Positions 1 to 11,685 of a stretch of DNA of 64,000 nt are shown piece by piece. The stretch is from positions 25,283,738-25,347,737 of the forward strand of contig NC_133778.1 of the NCBI RefSeq assembly GCF_003597395.2, read 5' to 3'. The first letter of the stretch is position 1. The number at the start of each line of letters is the position of its first letter. Both the position numbers and the translations under genes were made by a program. Below the pieces are notes generated by a model. That model was given only the letters and a program-made list of their open reading frames with translations. It was not told the DNA's origin and did no database searches. The DNA is from Chelonoidis abingdonii. Taxonomy: Eukaryota > Chordata > Testudines > Testudinidae.

Positions 1-180
1 TGCGGGAAGTGGCGTAGGTCGGGCCATCGCTTCCTGCAGCTCCCATTGGCTGGCAATAGCGAACCACAGCTACTGGGAACTGTGAGCGGCTGTACCTGTG
101 GATGCTCAGGTAAAAAAGAGTCTCACGGCCCACTGGGGGCTTATGCTGAACTAGTCATGAACCAAGTTTGGGAACCCCTG
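1..180. mobile_element. hAT-type non-autonomous MITE, cut by the window edge
   Basis: This is GC-rich sequence with the inverted motifs (preference for 'cccattggctgg' and 'cctgtggatgc') seen in the complete MITEs at 23,552 and 36,288. It ends in the hAT-like terminus 'aagtttgggaacccctg'. The left end lies outside the window, so the target duplication cannot be checked; the adjoining 8 bases are 'ctctacaa'. It carries no transposase and must have been moved in trans. It abuts CR1 sequence that resumes at 181, so it probably inserted into that CR1. Confidence 0.75.
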
Positions 181-222
181 CTCTACAATATCCCTTAACA
201 TAACTGAAGACTGTTAACAGGT

Positions 223-227
223 CCCCT
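223..227. repeat. 5-bp target duplication, left copy (solo LTR)
   Basis: The bases 'cccct' precede the LTR and recur at 1,642-1,646. A perfect 5-bp duplication is typical of retroviral-type integration. Confidence 0.75.
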
Positions 228-693
228 TGTGATGGTGCCACCCATAAGGCTTTATAGAAATATGCTTATGAATGTATTTATATAACATATATAACATAAC
301 TAGAATGTGTTTTATGCTACATATGCCTTGTAACATATCTCTGTAAAGGTCATGATCTACTGAATCTATTAATCCTATTTGTATACTTGTATCATTCTTG
401 TATTCAAAGTTAAGAATATTGGCTGCATAGTTGTTTGATTCTAAGTAGGCTCTAGTGAAGCAGTTGGTTAGCTTCCTGAGAAAAGACTGTTTCCAGTAAG
501 TGCCCAGTCAAGAAACACTTAAGCCAACAATGAATTTGGAGACATCAATCCACATCTATGCTTTTCCAGGAATGTGGCTTGTCTGGTAAGGAACTCAGTC
601 AAGCATGGACATGTGACTTGCCCAGGTGACTCCAAAACTCCATTTTGTAGCTCGACTTTGCATAGGAGAGAGGAGGGGGTCTCCACCCACAAG

Positions 694-955
694 CAGGGGC
701 GACTCTAGGTATTTTGCCGTCCCAAGCACGGCAGGCAGGCTGCCTCCGCGGCTTGCCTGCGGGAGGTCCCCAGTCCCGCGGATTCAGTGGCATTCCTGCG
801 GGATGTCCGCCGAAGCCGCAGGACCAGCGGACCCTCCGCAGGCCAGCCACCGAAGGCAACCTGCCTGCCGCCCTCGCAGCGACTGGCAGAGCCCCCCCCC
901 ATGGCTTGCCACCCCAGGCACGCGCTTGGCATGCTGGGGCCTGGAGCCGCCTCTG
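694..955. mobile_element. GC-rich palindromic hAT-type MITE, copy 1 (nested in LTR)
   Basis: The 262-bp element has ends 'caggggcgactctagg' and 'cctggagccgcctctg' and perfect 8-bp duplications 'cccacaag' at 686-693 and 956-963, typical of hAT transposition. The interior is built of inverted runs of 'gcctgcggga' and 'gtcccgcgg' type. It interrupts the LTR, so it is younger than it. Its low stop-codon density makes open frames of 83-134 codons on both strands; these are not genes. Confidence 0.9.
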
Positions 956-1240
956 CCCACAAGAGAAAATCCATTTCAGCCCAGAGAGCCTCTCCACCCC
1001 CAAAGATACCTGTAAGAAACTGGAATAAAGGACAGTGACTGCAAGGGGTGTGAGTGATTGCTGGACCCAGACTAAAAGGAGATTAGTCTGTAAAACGGAG
1101 CATTCTGGAACTGGTGAAGACTTTATCTCTATTCAGTTGGCTTAGACATAGACTGGCATGTTTTATTTTATTTTACTTGATAATCCACTTTGTTCTGTCT
1201 GTTACTACCTGGAACAACTTAAATCCTACTTTTTGAATTT

Positions 1241-1246
1241 AATAAA
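1241..1246 (+). promoter_or_regulatory. AATAAA polyadenylation signal in LTR
   Basis: A canonical hexamer lies in the 3' part of the LTR, as expected at the R region. It was used to orient the LTR. Activity is unknown. Confidence 0.5.
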
Positions 1247-1354
1247 ATCACTTTTTACTTATTAATTAACTAACAGTATGTATTAATACTGGGGGGGGGC
1301 AAACAGTTGTGCATTTCTCTCTATCAGTGTTATAGAGGACGAACAACTTATGAG

Positions 1355-1385
1355 TTTACCCTGTATAAGCTTTATACAGGGTAAA
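1355..1385 (+). repeat. Perfect 14-bp stem-loop inside LTR
   Basis: The arms 'tttaccctgtataa' and 'ttatacagggtaaa' are perfect reverse complements separated by 'gct'. It lies about 110 bp after the AATAAA signal. A perfect stem in an otherwise decayed element suggests a structural role in the parent retroelement's RNA, or a conserved palindrome. Confidence 0.85.
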
Positions 1386-3315
1386 ACAGATTTATTTAGG
1401 TTTAGACCCCATTGGGAGTTGGGCATCGGAGTGTTAAAGACAAGAACACTTCTGTAAGCTGCTTTCAGATAAGTCTACAGCTTTGGGGTGAGTAATTCAG
1501 ACCCTGAGTCTGTGTTGGAGCAGATGGGCGTGTCTGGTTCAACAAGACAGGGTGCTGGGGTCCCGAGCTGGCAGGGAAAGAAGGGGCAGAAGTAGTCAGC
1601 TGGCAGTTTCCAAGGGAGGTTCTGTGATCCAACCCATCACACCCCTCTAAGCCATCTTTCTCAAAACTAACCATATCCATTTTTTAAAAAAAATCTTTCC
1701 TTGCAGGTCAGTTTTCTAAACCTTTTATCATTTTTGCTGCTGTCCTCTGGACTTTCTGCAATTCATCCCCATCTTTCCAAGTGTGACATCCAGAACAGGA
1801 TTCAGTCCTTCAGCTGAGTAAAGGGGGACAATTACTTCCCATGACTTACAAATGATACTCCTGTTAATACATCCCAGAATTATGTTAACTTTGTTCACAA
1901 TTGTATCACACTATTGACTGTTAGATTCATGACCCACTATAACCCCCAGATCCTTTTCAGCAGTATTATCATCTAGCCAGTTATTTCCCATTCTGTAATT
2001 GTACATTTGATTTTTCCTACCTAAATTAAATACTTTGCACTTGTTTTTATTGAATATCATCTTGTTGAATTCAGACGAATTCTCCAATTTCTCAAGGTAA
2101 TTTTGAATCCTAATACTGTTCTCCGAATGCTAGCAACGCCTCCAAGCCTGGTGTCATCCACAGATTTTATAAGTGTACTCTCCATTCCATTATCCAAGTC
2201 ATTAACAAAAAAATTAAATAGTACGAGACCCAGGATTTTCAGTGAACCATTGGTAGCTATTCTAAGTACGCTGTCTCACCAATTGTGCACTTGCTGTATA
2301 ATATTTTAATCTAGGACACATTTCCCTCCTCTGCATATGAGACTGTGGGACTGTGTCAAATGTCTTACTAAAATCAAGTTATACGATATCTGCAGCTTCC
2401 CCCCACATCTAGTAGGCCAATAACCATGTCAAAGAAGGAAATTAGGTTGCTTTGCCATGAGTCATTCTTGACAAATGCTTGTTGGCAATTGCTTATAAAC
2501 TATTATCCTCTAAATTTACCAACTGATTGTTTAATAATTTGTTCCTATACCTTTTCAGGTATCCAAATTAGGCTGACTGGTTTATAGTTCCCTGGGTCCT
2601 CTTTGCTCCCCATTTTAAAGATAGGTACTATGTTTGTCCTTCTTCAGTCCTTTGGGAACTCACCTGTCCTCCATGAGTTATCAATAACAGAATCATTTTT
2701 GGTTCCAATATCACTACAGCTAGTTTTTTAACTACCTTAGGATAAATTTCATCGGGCCCTGCAGACTTGCATACATCTACATAATCTTTAACCTGTTCTT
2801 TCCCTAATTTGGCTTGTGTTCCTTCCTCCTTGTTAATATTAATTCCGTTGAGCATCTGTTCACCATTAAGTTGTTCAGTGAATGCTGAAGCAAAGAAGGC
2901 ATTAAGCACCTCAGCCTTCTTGACGTCATCAGTTATTAGCTCTTCTTCCCGCTAAGTATAGGTCCTACACTTTCCTTTGTCTTTCTTCTCTTGCTCCTAA
3001 TGTATTTATAGAACCTCTTCTCATTGGTTTTAATGTTCTCTGCTAAGTGTTTCTGATTTTGTCCCTGCATGCTTGTATTATTCTTTTGTACTCATCCTTA
3101 GCAATTTGTCCATCTTTCCACTTTTTTTGTTTTTGTTTTTCAGATCATTAAAGAGCTCCTGAAGGAGCCATATTGATCTCCTACTTGTCTCCATATCTTT
3201 TTTCATATGATAATGTGCTGCTGCGCCTTTCATATTGTCTCTTTGAGAAACTGCCAGATCTCCTGCACTCCTTTTCTCCTTAGATTTTCTTCCCATATGA
3301 TCAATGCTGAGATAT

Positions 3316-3570
3316 GACATATTTTAAATGGCTTTTTAGCTTTAACTCTGAATCTTCTGGTGATTGGCTTCTCCTTATGAAGCTAAATATTGCTTAGCAG
3401 CATTGGGGACCTAATGGCTATCATCACTGTGTCTAACCCCAGACTTTGCTACATTACAGCGTGGGTTAACTAAGCTGATCTATGTGCTCAGTTCTGCAAG
3501 ATGATGAGCGTCTCCTGAAAGTACTGAAAACCAGCTTCTCCCACTGGATCCAATAGAGTTGCTCGAGGAA
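3316..3570. other. Unassigned sequence between CR1 and MITE
   Basis: No repeat family or coding signal was recognised. Confidence 0.4.
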
Positions 3571-3853
3571 CAGGGGCGGCTCTAGACATTTCGCCGCCCC
3601 AATCACGGTGGCTTGCCATGGGGGGGGCTTTGCTGGTCGTTGGTCCCGCGACTCCGGTGAATCTCCCGCAGGTGTGCCTGCGGAGGGTCCGTTGGTCCCG
3701 CGGTTCCACCAAAGTCGCGGGACCAGTGGACCCTCTGCAGGCATGCCGCCGAAGGCTGGCTGCCTGCCACCCTCCCGGCGACTGGCAGAGCGCCCCCCGC
3801 AGCATGCCTCCCCAAGCACGTGCTTGGCATGTTGGGGCCTGGAGCCGCCCCTG
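3571..3853. mobile_element. GC-rich palindromic hAT-type MITE, copy 2
   Basis: The 283-bp element belongs to the same family as 694-955, with ends 'caggggcggctctag' and 'ctggagccgcccctg'. It is flanked by 'tcgaggaa' (3,563-3,570) and 'ccgaggaa' (3,854-3,861), an 8-bp duplication with one mismatch. Overlapping open frames of 75-127 codons on both strands are by-products of the GC-rich palindrome. Confidence 0.9.
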
Positions 3854-4436
3854 CCGAGGAATCAGTTTCACCCTATCTGATTACATGGGAGTGTGACTGG
3901 AAATTTGCCAAAAACTTTTCTTGAATCCCTCAGATCTGACATGTGAATTCTAGTATGATCACGGGACAGCAAACAAATAAGGACTGTTATTGGTAACTAG
4001 TGAATAGCAAGTCTGCAGCAATACTGGGCATCCTCTATGCTATTCCTGTTCACTCTTCAGCCTTTCCAAAATGGTGACCCATTTTAGACATATCCATAAA
4101 AGAGCCAATAAAACATTCATCCAAATAAATGCATTTTTGATCATCAAAAATATGTACTTTCAACCCTGCTTAGCTAAAGAGTCTTTAGGCAATACACAAA
4201 ACCTTCAGATAAAATCATGTTTCAGGTGAGGAAGGAAACCAGCTACCCAACTTAAAAAAAGTCTGGGCTCCTTTATCTACACGTGGGGCATCATGTAAAA
4301 TAGTGTTGGACGGCCCTCTCTGATTGTTCTTCTGTTTAAAGGGTGTGCTTCAGGACATCATCCCCAGAGCACACTGAAGAGAGTAACAGCTCAATCTGAG
4401 ACTGCACAGATTTCCAGAAGTCCACACAGCTGACAA

Positions 4437-4771
4437 TCATAGAGTGCTGGCTGGTGAGTCTTGCCCACATGCTCAGGGTTTAGCTGATCACCATATTTGG
4501 GGTCGGGAAGGAATTTTCCTCTGGGGCAGATTGGCAGGGGCCCAGGAGGTTTTTCGCCTTCCTCTGCAGTGTGGGGCATGGGTCACTTGCTGGTGGATTC
4601 TCTGCAGCTTGAGGTCTTCAAACCACAATTTGAAGACTTCAATAACTCAGACATAGGTTAGGGGTTTGTTATAGAAGTGGATAGGTAGGGTTCTGTGGCC
4701 TGCTTTGTGCAGGAGGTCAGAGTAGATGATCATATTGGTCCCTTCTAACCCATGAGTCTATGAGTCTAATT
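4437..4771 (+). mobile_element. CR1 LINE, 3' end fragment
   Basis: This is the CR1 3' untranslated region on the plus strand. It contains the turtle CR1 signatures 'ttcgccttcctctgcag', 'caggaggtcagagtagatga' and 'tggtcccttct', then the short tail repeat 'atgagtctatgagtct'. Only the 3' end is present, typical of abortive target-primed reverse transcription. Sequence from about 4,391 may also belong to it. Confidence 0.85.
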
Positions 4772-6599
4772 TGGGATACAATTGAACTTAACCAGGAGTT
4801 CATTTAACTGGCAAGGTTTTACTACAAAGCAAATGTAGCTTTATATAATGAAGTACTTGTTTGCATCATTGGCCAGTAAAATTCTACATCAGCAATGAAA
4901 CATTCCTTATGGATCACAACTGTCATATCTCCCAGATATTTCCTTGTTGGCTATAAAGATGTGTTAAACTTCACCAAATGTCATGGATTGTTTGGAGTGT
5001 GATAGCTACATCTTTGGCCAGTTTTTCTTTAGATTTTGGTTGGCTCTGGAAATGATTAAGTAAACGGCTGATAACACAAATAAGTCTTATGTGGTTATGG
5101 AGCTGTTAATTTCTTCAGATAAGTGAGCCTTTGATGGAAGAAGCCAGAAAGGAACAGAGGGGAAGTTCTTATGATTCCACACTCTGAGATTTTTTGGAAG
5201 GGCCTGACAGGAAGGCTGCACTGGGACACTGGAGGCAAAGTAATCTTTAAGAAAATATGTTGAACACAACACCCTCCCTTTTGGTTCTCAGGTTGGTAAT
5301 TTAAAACCTGATATGTCTACTTTCTATTTCTTGAATCATATTCTAAACAAGATCTTGGATGAGGATCAATGATCACTGAGTTTAACTGCAAAACTCAGCA
5401 GATCAGGATTTCGCCTCTTCTCACCATTTTAAGCCCTATTCTGATTCCTACCAAAGTTAATGGCAAAATTCCCATTGACTTCAATGGAAAATATTTGGGT
5501 CTTTTGTGGTGTAAGCCACATAATCTTATGCAACTGAATGATTTTCATGAAAGCTGTGGGAGGAAAAATAATACTTAACTGAATTTTAAGTGCTTATTGA
5601 TCACATTAATACATTGCATAATGGGGGAAAATATCCATCAATGTGTAATCTGAATTAGAAAAATGAAGCGAGAGACAAAAAGAAAAGAGAGCAAATTGTT
5701 GACAAGAAGAGTTAAGCATGTGATTTTTTTTTAAGGGGAAGAAAAATGTGGATAAAAAGAAATTCTTCTGCACTCTTAAAACAAATATTGAAGCTGAGGA
5801 GTGGTTATTAGTTCTGACATTATAGGTTGGTTGCTACTGCCATCTCTTCTTTCATCTACCGGCTGTTCCACAGTGGGGCAGTGACATTTCCATGGAACAT
5901 GCACATAACAAACAACACCTACTGTTTTCTGTTTCCTCCATGTTTCCATCAATTTTCAGAGATGGTATTTAAAACTATGTCCAGGGTCAGCTCTAGCAGT
6001 CAAGGAACTTGTATCCATTTTTGTGAAAGGGGGAGGAATGCAAGATATATAGACAGAACTTAGAGAAGTGTTAAAAACTGATAAAACTAAAGTAACAGTT
6101 ACAATAAAAAACTGAGCTATTTAAATATACAAGTAAACAGGTAAGCAAAAGAGTTTACAGTGATGTCAAACTGATACAAGTGGAGAGGTTTGCAACCAAC
6201 AAAAATGATATTGCTGATCTACTGAATTATTTCGCTTCCCATCAATTTTACCTTTCATTTAAACTTTCCTTTTTCTTTTCATCCTCTTATCTTTTATTCA
6301 CATTTTAAGCTTCTTCAGTAAAGTATAATATATATTTATAATATAAAATATTTGTAATAGAAAAGCCTAAGTTAATGATTTGGGGGATCATGATGAGGAC
6401 CTCAGTATGAGCAAAGGATGCCACAGGAACTAACATCAGGAATCTAATGTCTGAAGGTGATGAAAATAGCATGAACCAACCAGAGAAATAAAAAATAAAT
6501 AAGGTAAGAATGTCATGACTATTTTTTATTTGTATTCCATCTTTGATAGAAATATTGGGTCTGCATTGTACCTTACATCTGTGCAAAATGAGCGTTGAT

Positions 6600-6757
6600 T
6601 GGGTATATTATGCTCCCATTCTTATTCAGGCTAAGCATGTAATATATGCCCCAGTCCTGAGATTCAATCCATGTAGGTGCTTCCATCTACCCATGAGTAA
6701 CTTCAATGGGGCTACACATGTTGATCCAGCTGCTGGATTGGGGCCATACTTCTTACA
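6600..6757. repeat. Ancient dispersed fold-back repeat fragment
   Basis: It contains 'agtaacttcaatggggct' between flanks related to 'caatcc' and 'ggattggggcc'. It resembles the better preserved palindromic copies at 38,166 and 43,090. The boundaries are approximate. Confidence 0.4.
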
Positions 6758-9274
6758 AAAACTGGAAACTTGTATGTAATATGATCCTATCACTTAAGTT
6801 TTAGACCTATACATATGGACTTAATGTTGCACACCCACACTACACATTGTGAGACTTACAAACAAAAAATGTCCCTATTGCTCAGTGGCATCCTATCTAC
6901 TTTTGCAGTAAAGACAACACTTCCAAGCAGTAACAGAGTTTTGACACCCAACAAAAGCCATTGTGAACCGCTTAAACTATATCAGTCTGTTAGGCTAGCA
7001 TGTGACTTGCTAAACTATTTGATTTACTTTGAAGTAAAATGACTTTGTCTTTCATTCCAACATAGTGTATATAATTAGGAGCACTCCATCCTTCATTTGC
7101 AGGAGCACTCCGCTGCCAAGAACTTCTGAATTAAAGAAAACCTCCATCAAGTTGAGATTCTGCCAACACACACAAAAATTAAATTTCACCCAATTGAATC
7201 AGTCTCATTTAGTCAAGGGCTATTTAACAAATTTATTGAAAAGTTTGATTTCATCACTATTGTGAAATGCAATGATGTCTGATTGAGAGCAACTATATTC
7301 TTAATGTTGACTTAATACCTGAATATATGAAGATTAAGGAATAGATATTACTGAACAACAAATCCATCCCATGATCATGTACCAACTACATTACAGAATC
7401 CCCTTACTATTTTATCAATTTCCTCCCCTTTCATGTTGGGAGACAAATTTGCTTAATGTGGTCTCTACATTTTTACCCACAGTTCTTGCGTTTAATTGTC
7501 AGTACATGCAAAACCCATATTTGTGTTTTGGAACAGGCTGTTAAATGTGATAATATCGTGGTCTGGTTTTGCACAGGCAAGTTCTCCTTCACAAGCAAAA
7601 TACACAATTTATGTGCATTCTTTCAGAACCCCTTAGTGTATATTCTATAGAAGTAAGAAGTGATGTATGTGGTGTTCACTAATCACCATGGGCTCAAGGT
7701 ATTTGAAAAGATCGTCTTTGTTCACCGTTCCCACTGTCTCTACATAACAGAACGTGGGCTTCTGCAGAGCCTCTCGTCCAGGCTTCCTGTTTGTTAAACC
7801 ATTTAAAGGTACAGTTCTCTATACCACAATGCAAATCTCTTGGTACTTGTGATGAAAAGACTCAAGACAGGCTTTAAATGCCACTAAGATTTATATATTG
7901 ATGTACATTAGTGCCCAGTGAAATAAGTAAGCATTTGCAATCTTGTTATGCACAGAATCCCCAGATGAACCTTAAAATATAAACTACAACTATGAATTAA
8001 TTGGGCTTTGCTCATTCTCAACCTATCAAGACAGAATTCTCTAAGTAAAAGCAGCCCAGGGACAAACGACAGCCCTACTCTGAGTAACATTTGAAGATCT
8101 ATTCCTTTAAAGATTTCAGGACAACCAAGCCAAGTCTCAAAAGAAATAGCTCATACAATCTTCCATTTCAAAAGTGTTTTTATCTGCTCTCTTTTTAAAG
8201 TACTCAGAATTGCTATCTCTGCTGCACATTCATAACTATAAAATAAATTATTACAACAAATGTGTTAACTAAAAACTAGGCATGGCATTTGTCTCCTACA
8301 GAAACAGATCTCTTCTCATAGACATGGTTAATCCAGTCTGAGTCCAAGTGGTCCTATTTACAACAAAAATGAGAAGAAAAAAACAACTTATCAAGATGTG
8401 AATACTCAGCTCTATTTCCAGATCATGGCAGCCCAGATTCATACAGATATTCATCCGTCCAAAAAGAGCAGTGGGGAAAAGCTTTGCTATCTTAGAAGTA
8501 GTAAATCTTTACCTCAAACAATATGCACAACACAGAATTTTAAATGTGTCTATGATGCTCTCACAGAACTTCAGAACATGGCAGGTATCCCAGCTGTTTT
8601 ACTATACACTGTTGAATCAGTCGCATGAGCTAGACAAAACTTTTTTTTTTTTTGAAAATCGGTTTTATAGAATTTTCTAAGGTTTAACTACTTGAGAATA
8701 ATGACACAGACATGTAAAAGCAAACTTGATTACTGGGTTCAAATATTCATAAGTGAATTCAAGAACACATTTATTAAATTGATAACAGTAAATGCCAGAG
8801 TCACACATTTACCATTAATATGACTTAATAAGCTACTAACTTTTGTATGATATTCAAAAGGATGTCATAGGTAGATGTGTTACTCTGGTTTCAATACCTA
8901 GCATAACAGCCAGGAGGTCAAAATGTTAGTACAGTGCAGACTTCTTTATTAGCACATCAACATTCAGTCAAGAGGCAGTCAAATAAGAAATCATGGACTG
9001 AATTTGGGAGACAGTGGATGAACAAGAGGGAAGAAGATGATGGCAGAAAGAACGTGTTTTGGTTGCAACAGAAAAGATTAAGGCATTGTGTGCTAGCAGC
9101 AAACATATTTGTTTTAAGAAATGAAAAGCAAAGCAAGGAGTGGAATAGCTGTACATGAAATATTTTTACAGAAAATGTGCAAGAAACTTCACATAAAATC
9201 CTGCTGGTTAGCTGAGTTTGATCATCTTCAGAGTGATCTCTTTGAATCAAGTAACAAGAGCAAACAGATGCAAA

Positions 9275-9298
9275 ATAAATAAATAAAATAAAATAAAC
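9275..9298. repeat. A-rich simple repeat (AAATA-like)
   Basis: Tandem AAATA/AATA units; low-complexity DNA. Confidence 0.7.
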
Positions 9299-9449
9299 CC
9301 ACAACCCTGCTACCAGTTCATCCATATTTCAGACACTAACCCTGTAAAGCAGTCCACTTAATCTCCTGAACAGCAGGATGTGCCCTTTGCGAATACTGAT
9401 AGCCTGTGGCTAATGCATGTCTTCTATTGGAAAAGATTTCAAAATGAAA

Positions 9450-10700
9450 CAGCAACCTGCCAGTAACCCTCAAACAAATTGTGGTCAGACCTCATCTTAG
9501 GAAACTAACTCTGGTCATTAACATACTTTCCAGATATCACTCACTTTTGAACCTCCCCTTTCTGAAAGAGATTATTGAGAATGTGATATCTTGCATTAGA
9601 AAGTCCCTTTAACCTCATGCAATCAGGCTTCAGACCACTCAATGTCTTAGAGACTGCACAAAGAGTGGTGGCTTACAGACTTCTTGGTGCCAGGGACAAG
9701 GGACCTAGGACAGATGCTTAGGCTAATGCTACTTGATCCTTTGATATCATTGATCATGGCTGCTGCTGTCTTGACTGTAGCACCTAGTGAAAAGGACAGA
9801 CCTTTTCAGTTGTTTCCCTTATTCCTTTCAGAAGAATCTTAGAAGGTTTTATTTAGGTGACTACTTCTCCTTCTCATTGTCAACTATGGGATCAAGCAGG
9901 GCTCAACCTCATTGCCTATGGTGTACAAAATCTATACTAAACTGATGGAAGGAATAAAGGATCAAGTGGACTACAGCATCATCAGTGTGCTGAGTGTACT
10001 CAGTTCCCTCTCTCTCCTTCTATTTATGATCCAGGCACAGCTGTTGCTGGGCTCTCATAATGTTTGATAAAGACGAAGACTTGACTGGAGCTCATCCTAG
10101 CTGTGATGGAAGTGATGTTCATTGACAGTAGGAAGCACTGTGAAGACCTGGAAAAACCTATGCCTACAATATCAATTCAAGGCACCTGCCTGATTATTGT
10201 TAATATGATCTGCTAGATCACTCACTGCTGTTAGGCTCTCGGGTTGCACCACATTCATACTACACATGATGAAGACATTGTGCCCCTTCATCTCAGGTTT
10301 GGTTTTCACACGTGGCCACACATGCCTTATTAGGCTTGTCTGCTACAAATGACTACCTGAGACTGAGCAAGAAAGCTACTTGGAATGTTTTCCAAATGTA
10401 AAATGTAGCTCACCTGCCTCTCACTGCAGCAAACTGGAGTGAGGATATCACAGCTGTACCCTGCTCTGTGCACTGCCTGCCTGTTAAGGGTTAGATGAAA
10501 TTAAAAGTAATGGCAAATACGTACAAGGATTTAAATAGTCTAATCTCCTGCCCTAGAACCTCATTTATGATCAATACTCAGAAATTTGCTTCTGCAAGGA
10601 AGAGATGTCAGCCTTAAACTGGTCATTGAACAACTATGAAAATATGGTCATTTTATTTACTGACTAAATCTCTCTTGCCTCCTGGACTCTAAAGCTGCAG
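9450..10700 (+). mobile_element. L2-like LINE relic, reverse transcriptase region
   Basis: Conceptual pieces in shifting frames follow the order of an L2-type ORF2. In order these are LPVTLKQIVVRP (about 9,460-9,500), LLNLPFLKEIIENV (about 9,550-9,590), QSGFRP (9,620-9,637), FDIIDH (9,740-9,757; AFDTVDH in L2), GIKQGSTSLPMVYKIY (about 9,888; GVPQGS motif), then a late SVHCLPVKG (about 10,464; LHWLPV motif). Many stops and indels mark an old, dead copy. The family assignment rests on motif order read by eye. Confidence 0.75.
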
Positions 10701-10819
10701 AATTCTATTAAGCTATGTAAAGTTTGCCTAGATATTATGGTGAGGGATAGCTTACAAACTATATAGAAATAAAGTCATCAAAACTGGTCTTTTCATCACA
10801 GAGACTAGGCTGTTGGATC

Positions 10820-11010
10820 AGCATCATAGCTAAGTACTTATATAGTCCACTATAGAATCTGAATTCCTAATAATCATCCAAGATTTTTTTTCTCCTACCA
10901 GCCCTCTGAGGAAGGTAAGTACTATCCCAATTTCATAGATCTGTAACTGAGGCTCTAGGTGAAATTAATGACCAGCACAGGAACTACCAGCTCTACACCA
11001 TGCTTCCCTT
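10820..11010 (+). repeat. MIR-like SINE fragment
   Basis: The pieces 'ctgaggaaggtaagtacta', 'cccaatttcatagat' and 'gtaactgaggctcta' match the conserved part of MIR-type SINEs (ccattttacagatgaggaaactgaggc). It is short and diverged. Confidence 0.55.
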
Positions 11011-11439
11011 TCTAAACTCTCTCTTTTGTGGTTTCTGATTTTTATACTGTTTCCTGTGCCTTAGGTTTAGAATTGCTAACTTCCTGCACCTGTCCCTCTA
11101 GTTAGTTAGAGTAATCTGCCTCTTCTAGTCATTAGTGGGCTGGCAACCATACGCAATAGCTTTTGCACAGCTGTATGGATTAGCCTCTTGTCATTTTCCT
11201 AGTTTTCTGGAAAGGACAGAGAGACAGAACACTACAGTATTAAACAAAGACTGAAAAAGAAAGGAAAAGTCTCAGCTTTCATTCAGATCCCATTCACTCA
11301 CATACTCATAACCCCCAAAACTAGAAAAAAACATATCAAGAAAGAGAACCAAACATGAAAGGAAAACCTCAAATCCAAAAAGTCTCTTAAACAGACTGAC
11401 TGCCCTGTCACACAAGAGTAGTGTTAACATGCAAAACTA

Positions 11440-11476
11440 TTTCTCTATCTAATGGCTTTTTCTCTATCTAATGGCT
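11440..11476. repeat. 19-bp tandem duplication
   Basis: The sequence 'tttctctatctaatggct' occurs twice head-to-tail with a 19-bp period, a simple slippage-type duplication. Confidence 0.85.
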
Positions 11477-11685
11477 ATTTCTCTGCAGGCTTCTTTGCAT
11501 TCATTTTAAAGAATCTTAAAAGACATTATAACTGTAAGGCTTTTTTCAGTCTATGAATCCCTGGGGTAAAATTAGCATTCAAATTTCATTATACCACTTG
11601 ATCCATTTCTAAATAACATGAATAAAACTAAAAATGGCGAAGGTCTTAGAGCACTTCACGAACAGCCAGTAAGCCTCTTAAAATT

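Larger units (their letters stand above)
228..1641 (+). mobile_element. Solo LTR (endogenous retrovirus/LTR retrotransposon)
   Basis: The element starts 'tgtgatgg' and ends 'ccatcaca', a perfect 8-bp terminal inverted repeat with TG..CA ends. It is flanked by perfect 5-bp duplications ('cccct'). Without the nested MITE and its duplication it is about 1,144 bp, a normal LTR length. A polyadenylation-type AATAAA at 1,241-1,246 sets the sense strand as plus. A 14-bp perfect hairpin lies at 1,355-1,385. No internal region or second LTR is present, so it is probably the product of LTR-LTR recombination. I recognise the sequence as a turtle LTR family but cannot name it. Confidence 0.85.
181..3315 (-). 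mobile_element. CR1 LINE, 5'- and 3'-truncated, split by a solo LTR
   Basis: CR1 is an APE-type non-LTR retrotransposon. Read on the minus strand, this copy covers much of the ORF2 reverse transcriptase region. The bases at 181-227 and 1,642-3,315 form one continuous CR1: 'gactgttaacaggtcccct' before the LTR joins 'ctaagccatctttctc' after it, as in the second CR1 at 34,216-34,330. Readable parts include the region around 2,100-2,300 (residues before the RT palm) and 2,580-2,930. It is full of stops and frameshifts. The 3' end lies beyond the MITE at the window edge or is missing, and homology fades near 3,315. Confidence 0.85.
4772..9449. other. AT-rich non-coding sequence without recognisable genes
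   Basis: No exon was supported. Open frames are short and lack family motifs. Weak palindromic-repeat fragments with a 'cattgacttcaatgg' core occur near 5,413-5,510, and a related one at 6,600-6,757. A T-run lies at 8,641-8,653 and an (AAATA)-like run at 9,275-9,298. A 122-codon minus-strand frame at 8,957-9,325 is Cys/Phe/Leu-rich and looks random. Confidence 0.6.

Noticed and set aside
694..955. CpG island or promoter
   Set aside because: The GC-rich patch has exact transposon ends and a perfect target duplication, so a MITE explains it.
599..1038. Overlapping open frames of 83-134 codons on both strands
   Set aside because: They lie mainly in the GC-rich MITE at 694-955 and run into the LTR. 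The frames come from a palindrome poor in stop codons.
3466..3896. Open frames of 75-127 codons on both strands
   Set aside because: Same cause: the MITE at 3,571-3,853.
8957..9325. 122-codon minus-strand frame rich in Cys, Phe and Leu
   Set aside because: Composition follows the AT-rich DNA, it overlaps a simple repeat, and no domain or splice context is visible.
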